From NCBI GenBank assembly GCA_019636755.1, contig JAHBWZ010000004.1:357241-421240 (forward strand): DNA of 64,000 nucleotides, given 5' to 3'. The DNA is from Phycisphaeraceae bacterium (GTDB lineage Bacteria; Planctomycetota; Phycisphaerae; Phycisphaerales; SM1A02). The notes beneath the pieces were generated by a model. That model had not been told where the DNA came from and made no database searches. It was given only the letters and a program-made list of their open reading frames with translations. Both the position numbers and the translations under genes were made by a program. Shown piece after piece: positions 16,092 to 24,189 of the stretch (the stretch's first letter is position 1; every line of letters begins with the position of its first letter).

Positions 16092-17228
16092 TCACACGTG
16101 GCCGAAGAGGTCCCGCGTCGCCAGGTACCCGCGCTCGTCGAAGTACGACAGGGCCTCGTCCACGCTGCGGAACCACTTCGTCGCGGTCTCGGTGATGAAC
16201 GGGCTCGGATGGCGCTTCGGCTTCCAGACGACGTAGACCTCCTTCGTGTGCTCGAACGCGTGCTGGAGTTCGCGTTCGACGCCGCTGGAGAGGCCCGGGA
16301 CACCGCCGGCGAGTTCCGGGACCAGCGAGACGATCATGTCCGACTGGTCGATCAGTTTGAAGTCCCGCATGTAGATCTGGCCGTCGATGTCGCCGGCGAT
16401 CTCCATCACCTCGCGGACGCGGACGCGGATGGTCTCGCCCTGCTTCCGGCCACCGAAGGTGTGCGGCTCCACGTCCAGCCAGTCCAGGCCGTCGCGCGTC
16501 GCGGCGATCGCCCGCTCCAGCAGCAGCTTCTCGTCCACGTCGCCGGGATCGAAGGTAATGAAGTGCCGTGCCAGCTGCGCCCGGAAGGCGTCGATCTCCG
16601 CCAGCACGTCGGGCATGTCCACCACGTGACTCATGGGGAACGACGGATACACCTTGCGCATGTCGGGACGCGTGACCAGTCGCAGGCAGGTCTCGATCGT
16701 GTCGCTCTGCCGGCCCCGGCTCAGGATGTAGAACCGGTTGCTCGCCCCCATCGCCTGCGCCAGGAGTTCGGTCGCCAGGATCTCCTCCTCGCGCCAGACC
16801 ATGCAGTCCTTGAGCGTTGCGTCGATCTCGTGCTCGGCGTGCAGACGGTGGTGCACCACTTCCACGTTGTCGACGAGACAGACGAAGACATCCGCGCGAA
16901 GGTCCCGGACCTGGTCGAAGTCGAACGCGCTGAACAGGCCATGGCGCCAGCGGAACGTGGCGTGCGTGTTGACGATGAGATGCTCGTGCTCATGCGCGGG
17001 CGAGGTGCGGTTGATGATGTCCTTGAATGCCGCCCGTCGAAGCGATCCGAGCCGGCTGAGCGGGAGGTCGAGGATCCTCCCCTTCCGCACGTCCGGCGCC
17101 TCGGCATACATCATGTCCCCCACGTGGAACGCGGGGATGTCGATCCCGCGCTGTGCGGCGAGACGGACGACGGAGTCCAGGTAGGGCTTCTTGTCGACGC
17201 CGATCTGCCCGGTGACCAACATGCGCAT
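16092..17228 (-). CDS. Fusion of adenylate-kinase-like P-loop domain and nucleoside-deoxyribosyltransferase-like domain
   Basis: 378 residues. Residues 1-170 resemble archaeal-type adenylate kinases: a P-loop position at the N-terminus, HVGDMMY, LIVNTHATFRW (about 84-94), a VFVCLVDN strand, and a WREEEILATELLAQAMG helix. The P-loop is altered: GQIGVDKK at 7-14 has Asp for the second Gly and Lys for the Ser/Thr that binds magnesium. Residues 280-350 look like a nucleoside 2-deoxyribosyltransferase or YtoQ-like Rossmann unit: YMRDFKLIDQSDMIVSLVPE, then SSGVERELQHAF and KEVYVVWKP. It is the last gene of a probable phoU-pyrophosphorylase-dedA-fusion operon. A role in nucleotide salvage or nucleotide sensing is inference only. 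Confidence 0.65.
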   Translation of the reverse strand: MRMLVTGQIGVDKKPYLDSVVRLAAQRGIDIPAFHVGDMMYAEAPDVRKGRILDLPLSRLGSLRRAAFKDIINRTSPAHEHEHLIVNTHATFRWRHGLFSAFDFDQVRDLRADVFVCLVDNVEVVHHRLHAEHEIDATLKDCMVWREEEILATELLAQAMGASNRFYILSRGRQSDTIETCLRLVTRPDMRKVYPSFPMSHVVDMPDVLAEIDAFRAQLARHFITFDPGDVDEKLLLERAIAATRDGLDWLDVEPHTFGGRKQGETIRVRVREVMEIAGDIDGQIYMRDFKLIDQSDMIVSLVPELAGGVPGLSSGVERELQHAFEHTKEVYVVWKPKRHPSPFITETATKWFRSVDEALSYFDERGYLATRDLFGHV

Positions 17229-17327
17229 TGTGCTCTTCCGTTCTGCTTCCTGCCGCCCGTGACCGGCGGCGAACGAGTTCCTTGCGTCCGGGACCGACGA
17301 CGGCCCGCCGCCGCCACGCCTGCGGGT

Positions 17328-18080
17328 TCAGCCGGCCGACGGTCCGCGCGGGAGGGTCGACCCGTCCGACCCCGGCGCGATGCCCTCCGACTGGCCGTCG
17401 CGCACCGCCTTCAGGTGGACGCGCGGGTTGAGCCGCCGGAATGCACGCAGCCACGCGGCCCGCGAACGCGGCAGCCTTCGACCGGTACCGCGCCTCCGCA
17501 TGAGCCATCCCGTCACCGCGCTGACCAGCAGGATCAGCACCACCAGGCCCACGATCCGGAAGAGCAGCTTCGTCGTCGACATCTCGCCCATGCCGAGTCC
17601 GATCAGGTAGCCCAGCCCGATCTGGAGCGGTGCCGTCAGGAGCACGCACCCGAACGTGGCGAGCGCGAACTGCCAGTACGGCATGCGGAAGAGACCGGCG
17701 ACGGTGATGACCGCGGATCGGCTGCTCGGAAGGAATCTCGCCATCACCACCAGCCAGGCGCCGGAACGATCCAGCCTGTGCTTGACCTCCAGCAGCCGGC
17801 GCGGGTGCACGAACCGCTTGAACCAGCGCCGGTGCAGGAGCGGCGTTCCGAACCAGCGGCAGAGCGAGAACCACAGCAGGTCCGCCAGCGTGACGCCGAG
17901 GTACACCACGGTCACCAGCGGCCAGAACCGGAAGGCGCCGTGTGCCAGCAGCACGCCGGCGGGGATGTTGATCGTCTCCTCGCCCAGCGGGATGCCGACA
18001 CCGGAGAGCATGAGCAGCAGGAACACGGCCCAGAGACCGTGCGACGGGAGCATGTCGTTGACGAACTGCTCGAGTCCCAT
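17328..18080 (-). CDS. DedA family (SNARE-associated/VTT) membrane protein
   Basis: 250 residues with about five membrane segments. Conserved DedA features: GIPLGEETINIPAG near residues 29-42, a first re-entrant loop, and the ARFLPSSRSAVITVAG motif (about 115-130), matching the family F-x-P-x-x-R block. DedA proteins are implicated in moving undecaprenyl phosphate and other lipids across the inner membrane. The C-terminal 45 residues are a basic, Arg-rich cytoplasmic tail longer than usual. The stop of the upstream pyrophosphorylase gene is 3 nt before this start, so both are one transcript. A link between lipid-carrier recycling and UDP-sugar supply is plausible but not shown. Confidence 0.87.
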   Translation of the reverse strand: MGLEQFVNDMLPSHGLWAVFLLLMLSGVGIPLGEETINIPAGVLLAHGAFRFWPLVTVVYLGVTLADLLWFSLCRWFGTPLLHRRWFKRFVHPRRLLEVKHRLDRSGAWLVVMARFLPSSRSAVITVAGLFRMPYWQFALATFGCVLLTAPLQIGLGYLIGLGMGEMSTTKLLFRIVGLVVLILLVSAVTGWLMRRRGTGRRLPRSRAAWLRAFRRLNPRVHLKAVRDGQSEGIAPGSDGSTLPRGPSAG

Positions 18081-18083
18081 GCG

Positions 18084-19520
18084 TCAGATCACCAGCCGCT
18101 GGCCGGGCCGGATCTCACCCGGCAGCGCGGCGAGCGCCTCCAGATCCTCCGGGCCCGACGCGGAGAGCGGAGAGATCTCGATCGCCGCGTCCACCGAGCC
18201 GTCCGCACGGCGCGGAACCCGCACGCCGGCAGACTCAAGCCAGGCAGACGCGCGCTCCATCTGCATGCGGTAGGACGTCGCAGCGCTGTCCTCGCCGCGC
18301 GAATTCTTGATCGGCGCGAACTCCTCGCGGCGATCGGTCGCCAGGACCAGCGACTTCTCCGCGAAGGGGATCGCATCGAAGAGGAAGGTCTCCAGTTTGA
18401 TCGCGTTCGGCTCGGCGGGCTCCACGCGACGGCCCGTCGCGGGATCGAAGTACGGCATCTTCCGCATCGCACCGTGCAGCGGAAGCGTGGCGCCGGAGTC
18501 CGGGTCGACCAGTTTCCGCACGAATGCCGTGCCCAGCAGGTGCACGGCGATCGACCCCCACCGGAAGGCGAGCCCGCCGTCCGCATCGCGCCGGGCCGCC
18601 ACCGCCTCCGGGAGATCCATGTACTCCACGACGCGCAGGCGTCCGTCGCACCGCGCGAAGACGCCCACGCGTTCCCCGGGCTGCGACTTGATCACCGCCT
18701 TGCTCGACATCTCGCCGGAGCTGTGGGCCGCATCGAGATGCAGTCCGATGAACACGGGGTCCAGCGCGCGGACCAGCGGATTGTCGATCTGGAATGAACT
18801 GAGGACTTCCACCCCGAGACCGATCATGCCGTCGAGCACCCCGCTCGTCTCCAGGGCGCGCAGCACGCCGCCGTGGCCGTCGGGGTTGAACGCGATGGCG
18901 TGCCGGTCCGCCATCAGGATCCGGCCGGACGCAAGGTCGATCGAGGGATGAACGCCCTGCGGGAAGATGGCGATGTCCCGGCGGGGCAGGCCGAAGCAGT
19001 TGTTGTCGGCCAGGAATGACCGTGTTGCCGCGTCGTTCTCCGGGCTGGTCATGATGAGCCACCGGATCGGGACGCCGTAGCGATCGCGCGCCCGGCGGAT
19101 CTGCTCGGCAAAGACGCGGAACAGCGGTTTCCCGGTGATCGGCGTTCCCGGGAACGTCCCCTTCGGGCCGCTCCATCCCAGGCGCGTCCCCTGGCCCCCG
19201 GCGACGGTGAGCGCGGCCACGCGACCGCGGCGCAGCACCGCCTCGCCCGCCGCCCGTGCGGCCCGGCGCTGCACGTCATCCGGCTGCAGGGCCACCGCGG
19301 GCTCGAGTTCCGCTCGATCGCCGCGTGCGGCATGGCTGCGGCGCGCGGCGCCTTCCTCGCCCAGCCACGGCGCGACGACAGGCCAGTCGATGGCCAGGAT
19401 GTCCTCCGCCAGCGCCGTCCTCGCCTCCTCGCCGAGCGAGTCCCAGCCGGCGACCAGGTGTCCCTGGCCGTGGCGCTCCGCGAGATCCCTGGCAAGACCG
19501 AGTCCCTGGGTCGTCGTCAT
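18084..19520 (-). CDS. UDPGP-type UDP-sugar (probably UDP-GlcNAc) pyrophosphorylase
   Basis: 478 residues of the eukaryotic-like UAP/UGPase family. The nucleotide-binding motif LTVAGGQGTRLGWSGPKGTF occurs at about residues 103-122. Other family blocks follow: IRWLIMTSPEND, FPQGVHPSIDL, PDGHGGVLRAL, SFQIDNPLVRALDP, VVEYMDLPE, NAIKLETFLFDAIPFAEKSLVL and FAPIKNSRGEDSA. The NAIKLE/FVFD and IKN blocks favour N-acetylhexosamine 1-phosphate over glucose 1-phosphate, which would feed peptidoglycan and lipid A precursors, but substrate choice needs assay. It lies between phoU and dedA in one direction. A GlmM-like mutase that could supply its substrate is at 24186-25694. Confidence 0.88.
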   Translation of the reverse strand: MTTTQGLGLARDLAERHGQGHLVAGWDSLGEEARTALAEDILAIDWPVVAPWLGEEGAARRSHAARGDRAELEPAVALQPDDVQRRAARAAGEAVLRRGRVAALTVAGGQGTRLGWSGPKGTFPGTPITGKPLFRVFAEQIRRARDRYGVPIRWLIMTSPENDAATRSFLADNNCFGLPRRDIAIFPQGVHPSIDLASGRILMADRHAIAFNPDGHGGVLRALETSGVLDGMIGLGVEVLSSFQIDNPLVRALDPVFIGLHLDAAHSSGEMSSKAVIKSQPGERVGVFARCDGRLRVVEYMDLPEAVAARRDADGGLAFRWGSIAVHLLGTAFVRKLVDPDSGATLPLHGAMRKMPYFDPATGRRVEPAEPNAIKLETFLFDAIPFAEKSLVLATDRREEFAPIKNSRGEDSAATSYRMQMERASAWLESAGVRVPRRADGSVDAAIEISPLSASGPEDLEALAALPGEIRPGQRLVI

Positions 19521-19602
19521 CGTCCGCAGCGCTCGCGAGGTTCGTTCATCCGCGGGAAGCCGGGAACCTCACCGGCGACGGCACCGCGGGGCAACCGACC
19601 AT

Positions 19603-20283
19603 TCATGACGTGGGGAGTTCCGGGTCAGTCCAGCCGCCCGCCTCATGCCGCACCACCATCCCGGTCTCGAGGTAGATGACCTGCTCGCAGATGTTGGTGC
19701 AGTGATCGGCCATCCGCTCGAACTGGGAGACGATCGTGCGCAGCCGGAAGGCGTAGCCCACGGCATACTCGCCGCTTGCCACCCGGTGCTCGGCATCGAG
19801 CCCGATCTCCCGCTTGAACCGATCGACCGTGTCGTCGAACGAGAGCACCTGCCGGGCGAGTTCCACGTTCCGGTCGGCCAGCGCGCGGTTGGCGTCGCGC
19901 ATCATGCCGACGACGCTGTTCGCCATGACGCGGAAGGTCGCGGGGAAGGGCATGGTGATCTCGGACTCGTGATCCTGGACTACCTCGGCGACGTTGACGC
20001 AGCAGTCGGCGATCCGTTCCAGCTCGTTGTTGATCTTCACGATCGTGAGCACCGACCGGATCTGCTTCTCGGTCAGTCCGCCGGTCATGAGGATCGGGAT
20101 CGAGGCCCGCTCGATCTCGACGTCCACGCGATCGATCAGCCGATCGCTGTCGATCACCGCCCTCGCCTTGACGACGTCGATGTCGAACGCGGACTCGACG
20201 GCGCGCAGCACCAGTTCATAGACGCGCTCGCCCTGCGTGACGAGATCATCCTGGAGCTGTCGAAGTCGGCGGTCGACGGCCAT
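19603..20283 (-). CDS. phoU: Phosphate signalling/transport regulator PhoU
   Basis: 226 residues from the ATG at 20283. It has two three-helix PhoU repeats with the metal-binding E/D-rich motifs: [17 protein letters not shown] in the first half (about residues 80-96) and [17 protein letters not shown] in the second (about 190-206). PhoU links the Pst phosphate transporter to the PhoR/PhoB kinase and restrains phosphate uptake. No pst or phoRB genes lie in the window. TATACT ends 7 nt before the ATG, so the message may be leaderless, and much longer upstream reading is excluded. The next gene in the same direction, a UDP-sugar pyrophosphorylase, starts 82 bp away. Confidence 0.92.
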   Translation of the reverse strand: MAVDRRLRQLQDDLVTQGERVYELVLRAVESAFDIDVVKARAVIDSDRLIDRVDVEIERASIPILMTGGLTEKQIRSVLTIVKINNELERIADCCVNVAEVVQDHESEITMPFPATFRVMANSVVGMMRDANRALADRNVELARQVLSFDDTVDRFKREIGLDAEHRVASGEYAVGYAFRLRTIVSQFERMADHCTNICEQVIYLETGMVVRHEAGGWTDPELPTS

Positions 20284-20290
20284 GCGGGCG

Positions 20291-20359
20291 AGTATACCGG
20301 CGCCCTGCGGCCACCGGGCCGGAACCGCTCGATGCGCGGGACCGGGGCGCCGGTACAAT
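20291..20359. promoter_or_regulatory. Divergent phoU/pdxJ promoter region
   Basis: Minus strand: TATACT (20296-20291), preceded by GG, ends 7 nt before the phoU ATG. Plus strand: TACAAT (20354-20359), also preceded by GG, lies 83 nt before the pdxJ ATG at 20443. Both match the -10 form GTANNNT seen across the window. Confidence 0.5.
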
Positions 20360-20442
20360 CCGCGCCCCGCTCGCGCCGGAGGCGGCGGCCGGTCACCGGC
20401 CACGCGCGGGCGCCGGCGGACGGATCGCGCCGGGATCGGCAC

Positions 20443-21249
20443 ATGGGCATGGTCCAACTCTGCGTCAACATCGATCACGTGGCGACGGTGCGACAGGCCC
20501 GTCGGACGTGGGAGCCCGACCCCGGCTGGGCCGCGGTCGAGGCACAGCTCGGCGGTGCCGACGGAATCACCGTGCATCTCCGGGAGGATCGCCGCCACAT
20601 CCAGGATCACGACCTTCCCCGCCTGCGCTCGCTGGTCACCTGTCGACTGAACCTGGAAATGGCCGCCACCGACGAGATGATCGGCATCGCGCTGGCGCTC
20701 CGTCCGGACACGGCGATGCTGGTCCCGGAACGCCGCGCGGAGATCACCACGGAGGGCGGGCTGGACGTCGCCGGCCAGCGCGGGCACCTGGCCGCCGTGG
20801 TGCGCCGCCTGCGGTCGGCGGACATTCCGGTCAGCGCCTTCATCGACGCGGACCCGGCGCAGGTCGATGCGGCGATCGACTGCGGCTTCGACATCTGCGA
20901 GATCCACACCGGCCCGTGGGCACACACCTTTCACGATCACGGCCGGGACGGGACCCGGCCCGGCCCGCAGGCCGAACTCGCGCGCGTCCGCGCCGCCGGC
21001 GCGCGAGTGATCGCGGCGGGCCTGCGGTTCAACGCCGGGCACGCGCTCACCGGCGCCAATGTCCCGCCGATCGCCGCGCTTCCCGGGCTTCACGAACTGC
21101 ACATCGGCCACAGCATCGTCAGCCGCGCGTTCTTCGTCGGACTCCGCGAGGCCGTCCGCGAGATGAAGTCCATCATCCGCGCCGCTGCGGCCGCGGCCGC
21201 GTCCACCCACACATCCCCGCCGGCCCATCGACCGGGAGGAGCACCATGA
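20443..21249 (+). CDS. pdxJ: Pyridoxine 5'-phosphate synthase PdxJ
   Basis: 268 residues from the ATG at 20443; an ATG two codons later is equally possible. PdxJ condenses 1-deoxyxylulose 5-phosphate with 3-amino-2-oxopropyl phosphate in vitamin B6 synthesis. Family blocks are all present: [98 protein letters not shown], and [19 protein letters not shown] near the C-terminus. A 25-residue Ala/Pro tail extends past the barrel. Its stop overlaps the dapA start. Confidence 0.96.
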   Translation: MGMVQLCVNIDHVATVRQARRTWEPDPGWAAVEAQLGGADGITVHLREDRRHIQDHDLPRLRSLVTCRLNLEMAATDEMIGIALALRPDTAMLVPERRAEITTEGGLDVAGQRGHLAAVVRRLRSADIPVSAFIDADPAQVDAAIDCGFDICEIHTGPWAHTFHDHGRDGTRPGPQAELARVRAAGARVIAAGLRFNAGHALTGANVPPIAALPGLHELHIGHSIVSRAFFVGLREAVREMKSIIRAAAAAAASTHTSPPAHRPGGAP

Positions 21250-22154
21250 TGCGCATCGAAGGGGCCTTCACCGCCCTGATCACGCCGTTCTCGCCCGATG
21301 GCGAGCGCCCCGATCTCGACCGGCTTCGCGCCAACGTGGAGGCGCAGGCGAAGGCCGGCATCCACGGCGTCGTTCCCTGCGGCACGACGGGCGAGACGCC
21401 CACGCTCGAACCGGATGAGTACGCCACGGTGGTCGAGACCGTCGTCGAACAGGCGCACGCACTGAAACTCCTCGCGATCCCGGGCGCGGGATCGAACTCC
21501 ACGCGGCATGCGGTCGAGCAGCACCGGTTCGCGCACTCGCTGCGCGCCGATGCAGCGCTGCACGTCAACCCCTACTACAACCGACCCTCCCAGGAGGGAC
21601 TTTTCCGGCACTTCATGACGATCGCCGACGCGTGCGATCTCCCGATCGTGCTGTACAACATCCCGGGCCGGACCGGCGTCCTGATGACCTTCGAGACGGT
21701 GCGCCGGCTGGCGGCGCATCCGAACATCGTGGCCATCAAGGACGCCACCGGCGGCGTGGATCTCGCCTCGCAGATCGCCGCCGAGACCGATCTGGTCGTG
21801 CTGAGCGGGGACGATCCGCTCACGCTGCCGCTTGCCGCCATCGGCGGACGGGGGGTGATCTCGGTCGCATCCAACCTGGTGCCCGGACTGGTCGCGGACC
21901 TGGTCCGCGCGATCCTCTCCGGCGACTTCGACCAGGCCCGGACGTTCCACCAGGGCCTGCTGCCCATCGCCCGCGCCCTGCTGACGCTCGACAGCAATCC
22001 CGTCCCCGTCAAGACCGCGCTGCGTCTCGCGGGCCGGGACTCCGGCGTCGTGCGGCTGCCCCTGTGCGAGATGGCGCCGGAGGCCGTCGAGCGTCTGCGG
22101 AGCACGCTGGTCCAGTCGGAGGTCCTCTCGCCCGCGCTGGTCACGATGTCATGA
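21246..22154 (+). CDS. dapA: 4-hydroxy-tetrahydrodipicolinate synthase DapA
   Basis: 302 residues, a TIM-barrel aldolase of lysine/diaminopimelate synthesis that condenses pyruvate with aspartate semialdehyde. The Schiff-base lysine is Lys165 in [10 protein letters not shown]. The catalytic tyrosines are in [11 protein letters not shown] (Tyr110) and LYNIPGRTG (Tyr137). The substrate-binding loop [10 protein letters not shown] is present. The start overlaps the pdxJ stop (ATGA) and is preceded by GGGAGGA 5-11 nt upstream; the stop overlaps the Nudix start in the same way. All three genes form one tightly coupled unit. Confidence 0.96.
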   Translation: MMRIEGAFTALITPFSPDGERPDLDRLRANVEAQAKAGIHGVVPCGTTGETPTLEPDEYATVVETVVEQAHALKLLAIPGAGSNSTRHAVEQHRFAHSLRADAALHVNPYYNRPSQEGLFRHFMTIADACDLPIVLYNIPGRTGVLMTFETVRRLAAHPNIVAIKDATGGVDLASQIAAETDLVVLSGDDPLTLPLAAIGGRGVISVASNLVPGLVADLVRAILSGDFDQARTFHQGLLPIARALLTLDSNPVPVKTALRLAGRDSGVVRLPLCEMAPEAVERLRSTLVQSEVLSPALVTMS

Positions 22155-22711
22155 CGCCCGCCGTGGACCATGGCGCGCTGCCGTACCGCATCGCGGTGCT
22201 CTGCTATCTCTATGACGACGCGGGTCGGATCCTCATGCTGCACCGGCTGAAGGCGCCGAACGCCGGCATGCACTCCCCCATCGGAGGAAAGCTGGAGGTC
22301 GTCATCGGCGAGGGTCCGCATGACTGCGCCCGTCGCGAAATCATGGAGGAGGCGGGCCTGGACATCCCGCCCGGTGACATCCGGCTCATGGGGCTGGTGT
22401 CCGAGACGGCATACCAGAAGGAAACGCACTGGCTCATCTTCCTCTTCGAGGTCATGCGCCCGGTCGACCCCGGCGCGATTCCGCGCATGTCCTTCGACGA
22501 AGGCTCGCTGCGCTGGGTGGATCCGGCGGACGTGCCGTCCCTGGACCTGCCGGAGACCGACCGCCGTGTGATGTGGCCACTGGTGCTCGCCCATCGCGGC
22601 GGCGGCTTCTTCATGGTCCACATCGACTGCCGGGGCGATGACCTGGTCTGGACCGTCCACGAGCGGACGAACCCCGGCGCGGACGCCGCCCGGGCGCATC
22701 ACCCGCGCTGA
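22151..22711 (+). CDS. Nudix hydrolase with an expanded Nudix-box loop
   Basis: 186 residues from the ATG at 22151, which overlaps the dapA stop. Nudix proteins hydrolyse nucleoside diphosphates linked to another group. The box is at residues 45-70: GGKLEVVIGEG followed by RREIMEEAGL. The catalytic REXXEE is intact, but the loop between the Gly and the first Glu has two extra residues compared with Gx5E. An ETHWLIFLFEV strand and a long C-terminal part follow. The substrate cannot be named; the closest general resemblance is to MutT/8-oxo-dGTPase-like proteins. Confidence 0.85.
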   Translation: MTPAVDHGALPYRIAVLCYLYDDAGRILMLHRLKAPNAGMHSPIGGKLEVVIGEGPHDCARREIMEEAGLDIPPGDIRLMGLVSETAYQKETHWLIFLFEVMRPVDPGAIPRMSFDEGSLRWVDPADVPSLDLPETDRRVMWPLVLAHRGGGFFMVHIDCRGDDLVWTVHERTNPGADAARAHHPR

Positions 22712-22992
22712 CCGCCCGCGCCGCGGCCGCACCCCGCGCGCCCGGCGGCCAGGTGAATCCAAGGGGCCGACGACTGCCCGCCGGACGCGGGGTGGGTCCG
22801 TGCGATGGCGGCCGCCTGCGGCCCCCACCGGATGGGACGGTCGCCCGGCGTCGGCGTCGGAGGGGGCAGGGTAATCCGGACTTCCCAGGGGACCGTAACT
22901 GCCCAGGCGACCGCGGCGGTGCGTCCCGACAACGCCCCGATTGTGGTGCGAGCGGTCCCGCGGTAGTCTCAGGTCGTTCGGGAGACCCATGC

Positions 22993-23382
22993 ATGACGAC
23001 CCGACCGATCCGGTCGAGGCAGGACGCAGAGCGCGAGTTGACACGGCTGGACGAGGTCGCGGCAGATGCGACCCGGATCCTGACCGCGCACCTGGCCGAC
23101 TCCGCGGACCTTCTGGCCGACAGCGACGCCGACGCGATCCACCACCTCCTGGAGCGCTCCGTGGCGACGGCCGTCCATCACGCCGACCTGGACGAGGGGC
23201 ACGCGGTGTGGCTTCTCCAGCAGCATGGACCCCGCATCGCGGAAATCGCCATCGCGCTGGTCCGCGGCGTGGATGAGTCCGTGGTGTCGGCCCGCATGCG
23301 CGGCGAGGTCGACCCGCGCCACGCGGCGTCACCGCTGCGCGCCGCGATCCGTGCGATTCTCGGCCGGCCGTCGATTTCCTGA
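22993..23382 (+). CDS. Small alpha-helical protein of unknown function
   Basis: 129 residues from the ATG at 22993, with GGGAGA 8 nt upstream. The sequence is acidic and helical, rich in Ala, Asp, Leu and His (RLDEVAADATRILTAHLADSADLL, HHLLERSVATAVHHADLDEGHAV), without signal peptide or membrane segment. Third-position GC is very high, as in neighbouring real genes. It ends 54 nt inside the convergent glycosyltransferase gene. No family recognised. The 281 bp before it show no other gene, only a CCCAGG[G/C]GACC direct repeat near 22890-22915. Confidence 0.6.
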   Translation: MTTRPIRSRQDAERELTRLDEVAADATRILTAHLADSADLLADSDADAIHHLLERSVATAVHHADLDEGHAVWLLQQHGPRIAEIAIALVRGVDESVVSARMRGEVDPRHAASPLRAAIRAILGRPSIS

Positions 23383-24189
23383 TCCGCCCCCATTCCGGTG
23401 CCGTGCCGCGAGGATGTACGCGTGCTTCACCAGCGTGGCGTTCGCCGACATGGCCGCGCAGAGCAGTCCGCGCCAGCCATCGCGGAATCCACCCTTGATG
23501 ACGTACTGCTTGAACAGCGTCGCCCACGGATTGACCAGGAGGTGGCGCGCGCCGCCGCCGCGCATCCCGGCGTCGCCGGCCAGGCGCGCATAGCGGATCC
23601 CCCGCTGCGCCATGTCATCGACGTCGGCCCACGAATCATGCCGGAGCGTTCCGTCCAGGCGTGCCACGCGGCCGTCGACTACCAGTCGCTCATGGACCGC
23701 CTGGTCGGTCATCCGGCCCGCGCCCCCGCGGACCAGTCGAAGCAGGTGATCCGGCTGGTACATGTGATCGAGCCAGCCGCCCATGAAGTACACCTTGCGA
23801 TTGACTTCGTACCCCGCGATCGCGCGATCATCGCGGATGACCGCCTCCCGGATCGCCCGCGCCAGGTCGGGCTCCAGCGACTCATCCGAATCAAGCAGCA
23901 GGACCCACGCGTGCCCGCGGCACTGATCCAGCGCGAACTGCTTCTGCGCAGCGTACCCGGTGAATGGCCGGTGGATCACCTCGGCGCCCGCCGCCCGGCA
24001 TGCCTCGACGGTGCCGTCACCGGAGCCGCTGTCGACCACCACCACGCGCGACGCGAGCCCCTCGACGCCCGCGAGCAGCCGCGGCATCGTCCGCATGCTG
24101 TTCATCGCCGTCACCGCGACCGCGAGGTCCGGGCGAACGGTGTGCCCGCGCGCTTCGGACACGCCGGACGGGTCGCCACCGTCGTTCAC
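23329..24189 (-). CDS. Glycosyltransferase family 2, WaaE/KdtX-like
   Basis: 286 residues with a GT-A fold: VAVTAMNSMRTMPRLLAGVEGLASRVVVVDSGSGDGTVE at residues 24-62, a LLLDSDESLEPD metal motif (DSD, about 98), GYEVNRKVYFMGGWL, and QAVHERLVVDG with the catalytic-region Glu. This layout matches the LPS-core beta-glucosyltransferases of the WaaE/KdtX type, though the acceptor is unproven. A hydrophobic C-terminal segment may bind the membrane. The start overlaps the stop of the phosphohexomutase gene (ATGA) and the end overlaps the convergent small gene by 54 nt. Confidence 0.87.
   Translation of the reverse strand: MNDGGDPSGVSEARGHTVRPDLAVAVTAMNSMRTMPRLLAGVEGLASRVVVVDSGSGDGTVEACRAAGAEVIHRPFTGYAAQKQFALDQCRGHAWVLLLDSDESLEPDLARAIREAVIRDDRAIAGYEVNRKVYFMGGWLDHMYQPDHLLRLVRGGAGRMTDQAVHERLVVDGRVARLDGTLRHDSWADVDDMAQRGIRYARLAGDAGMRGGGARHLLVNPWATLFKQYVIKGGFRDGWRGLLCAAMSANATLVKHAYILAARHRNGGGSGNRRPAENRTDRGAQR

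Noticed and set aside
16098..18797. Plus-strand frame of 899 codons
   Set aside because: It is antisense to the fusion protein, DedA and pyrophosphorylase genes, all with recognisable domains; low-complexity His/Arg/Pro composition.
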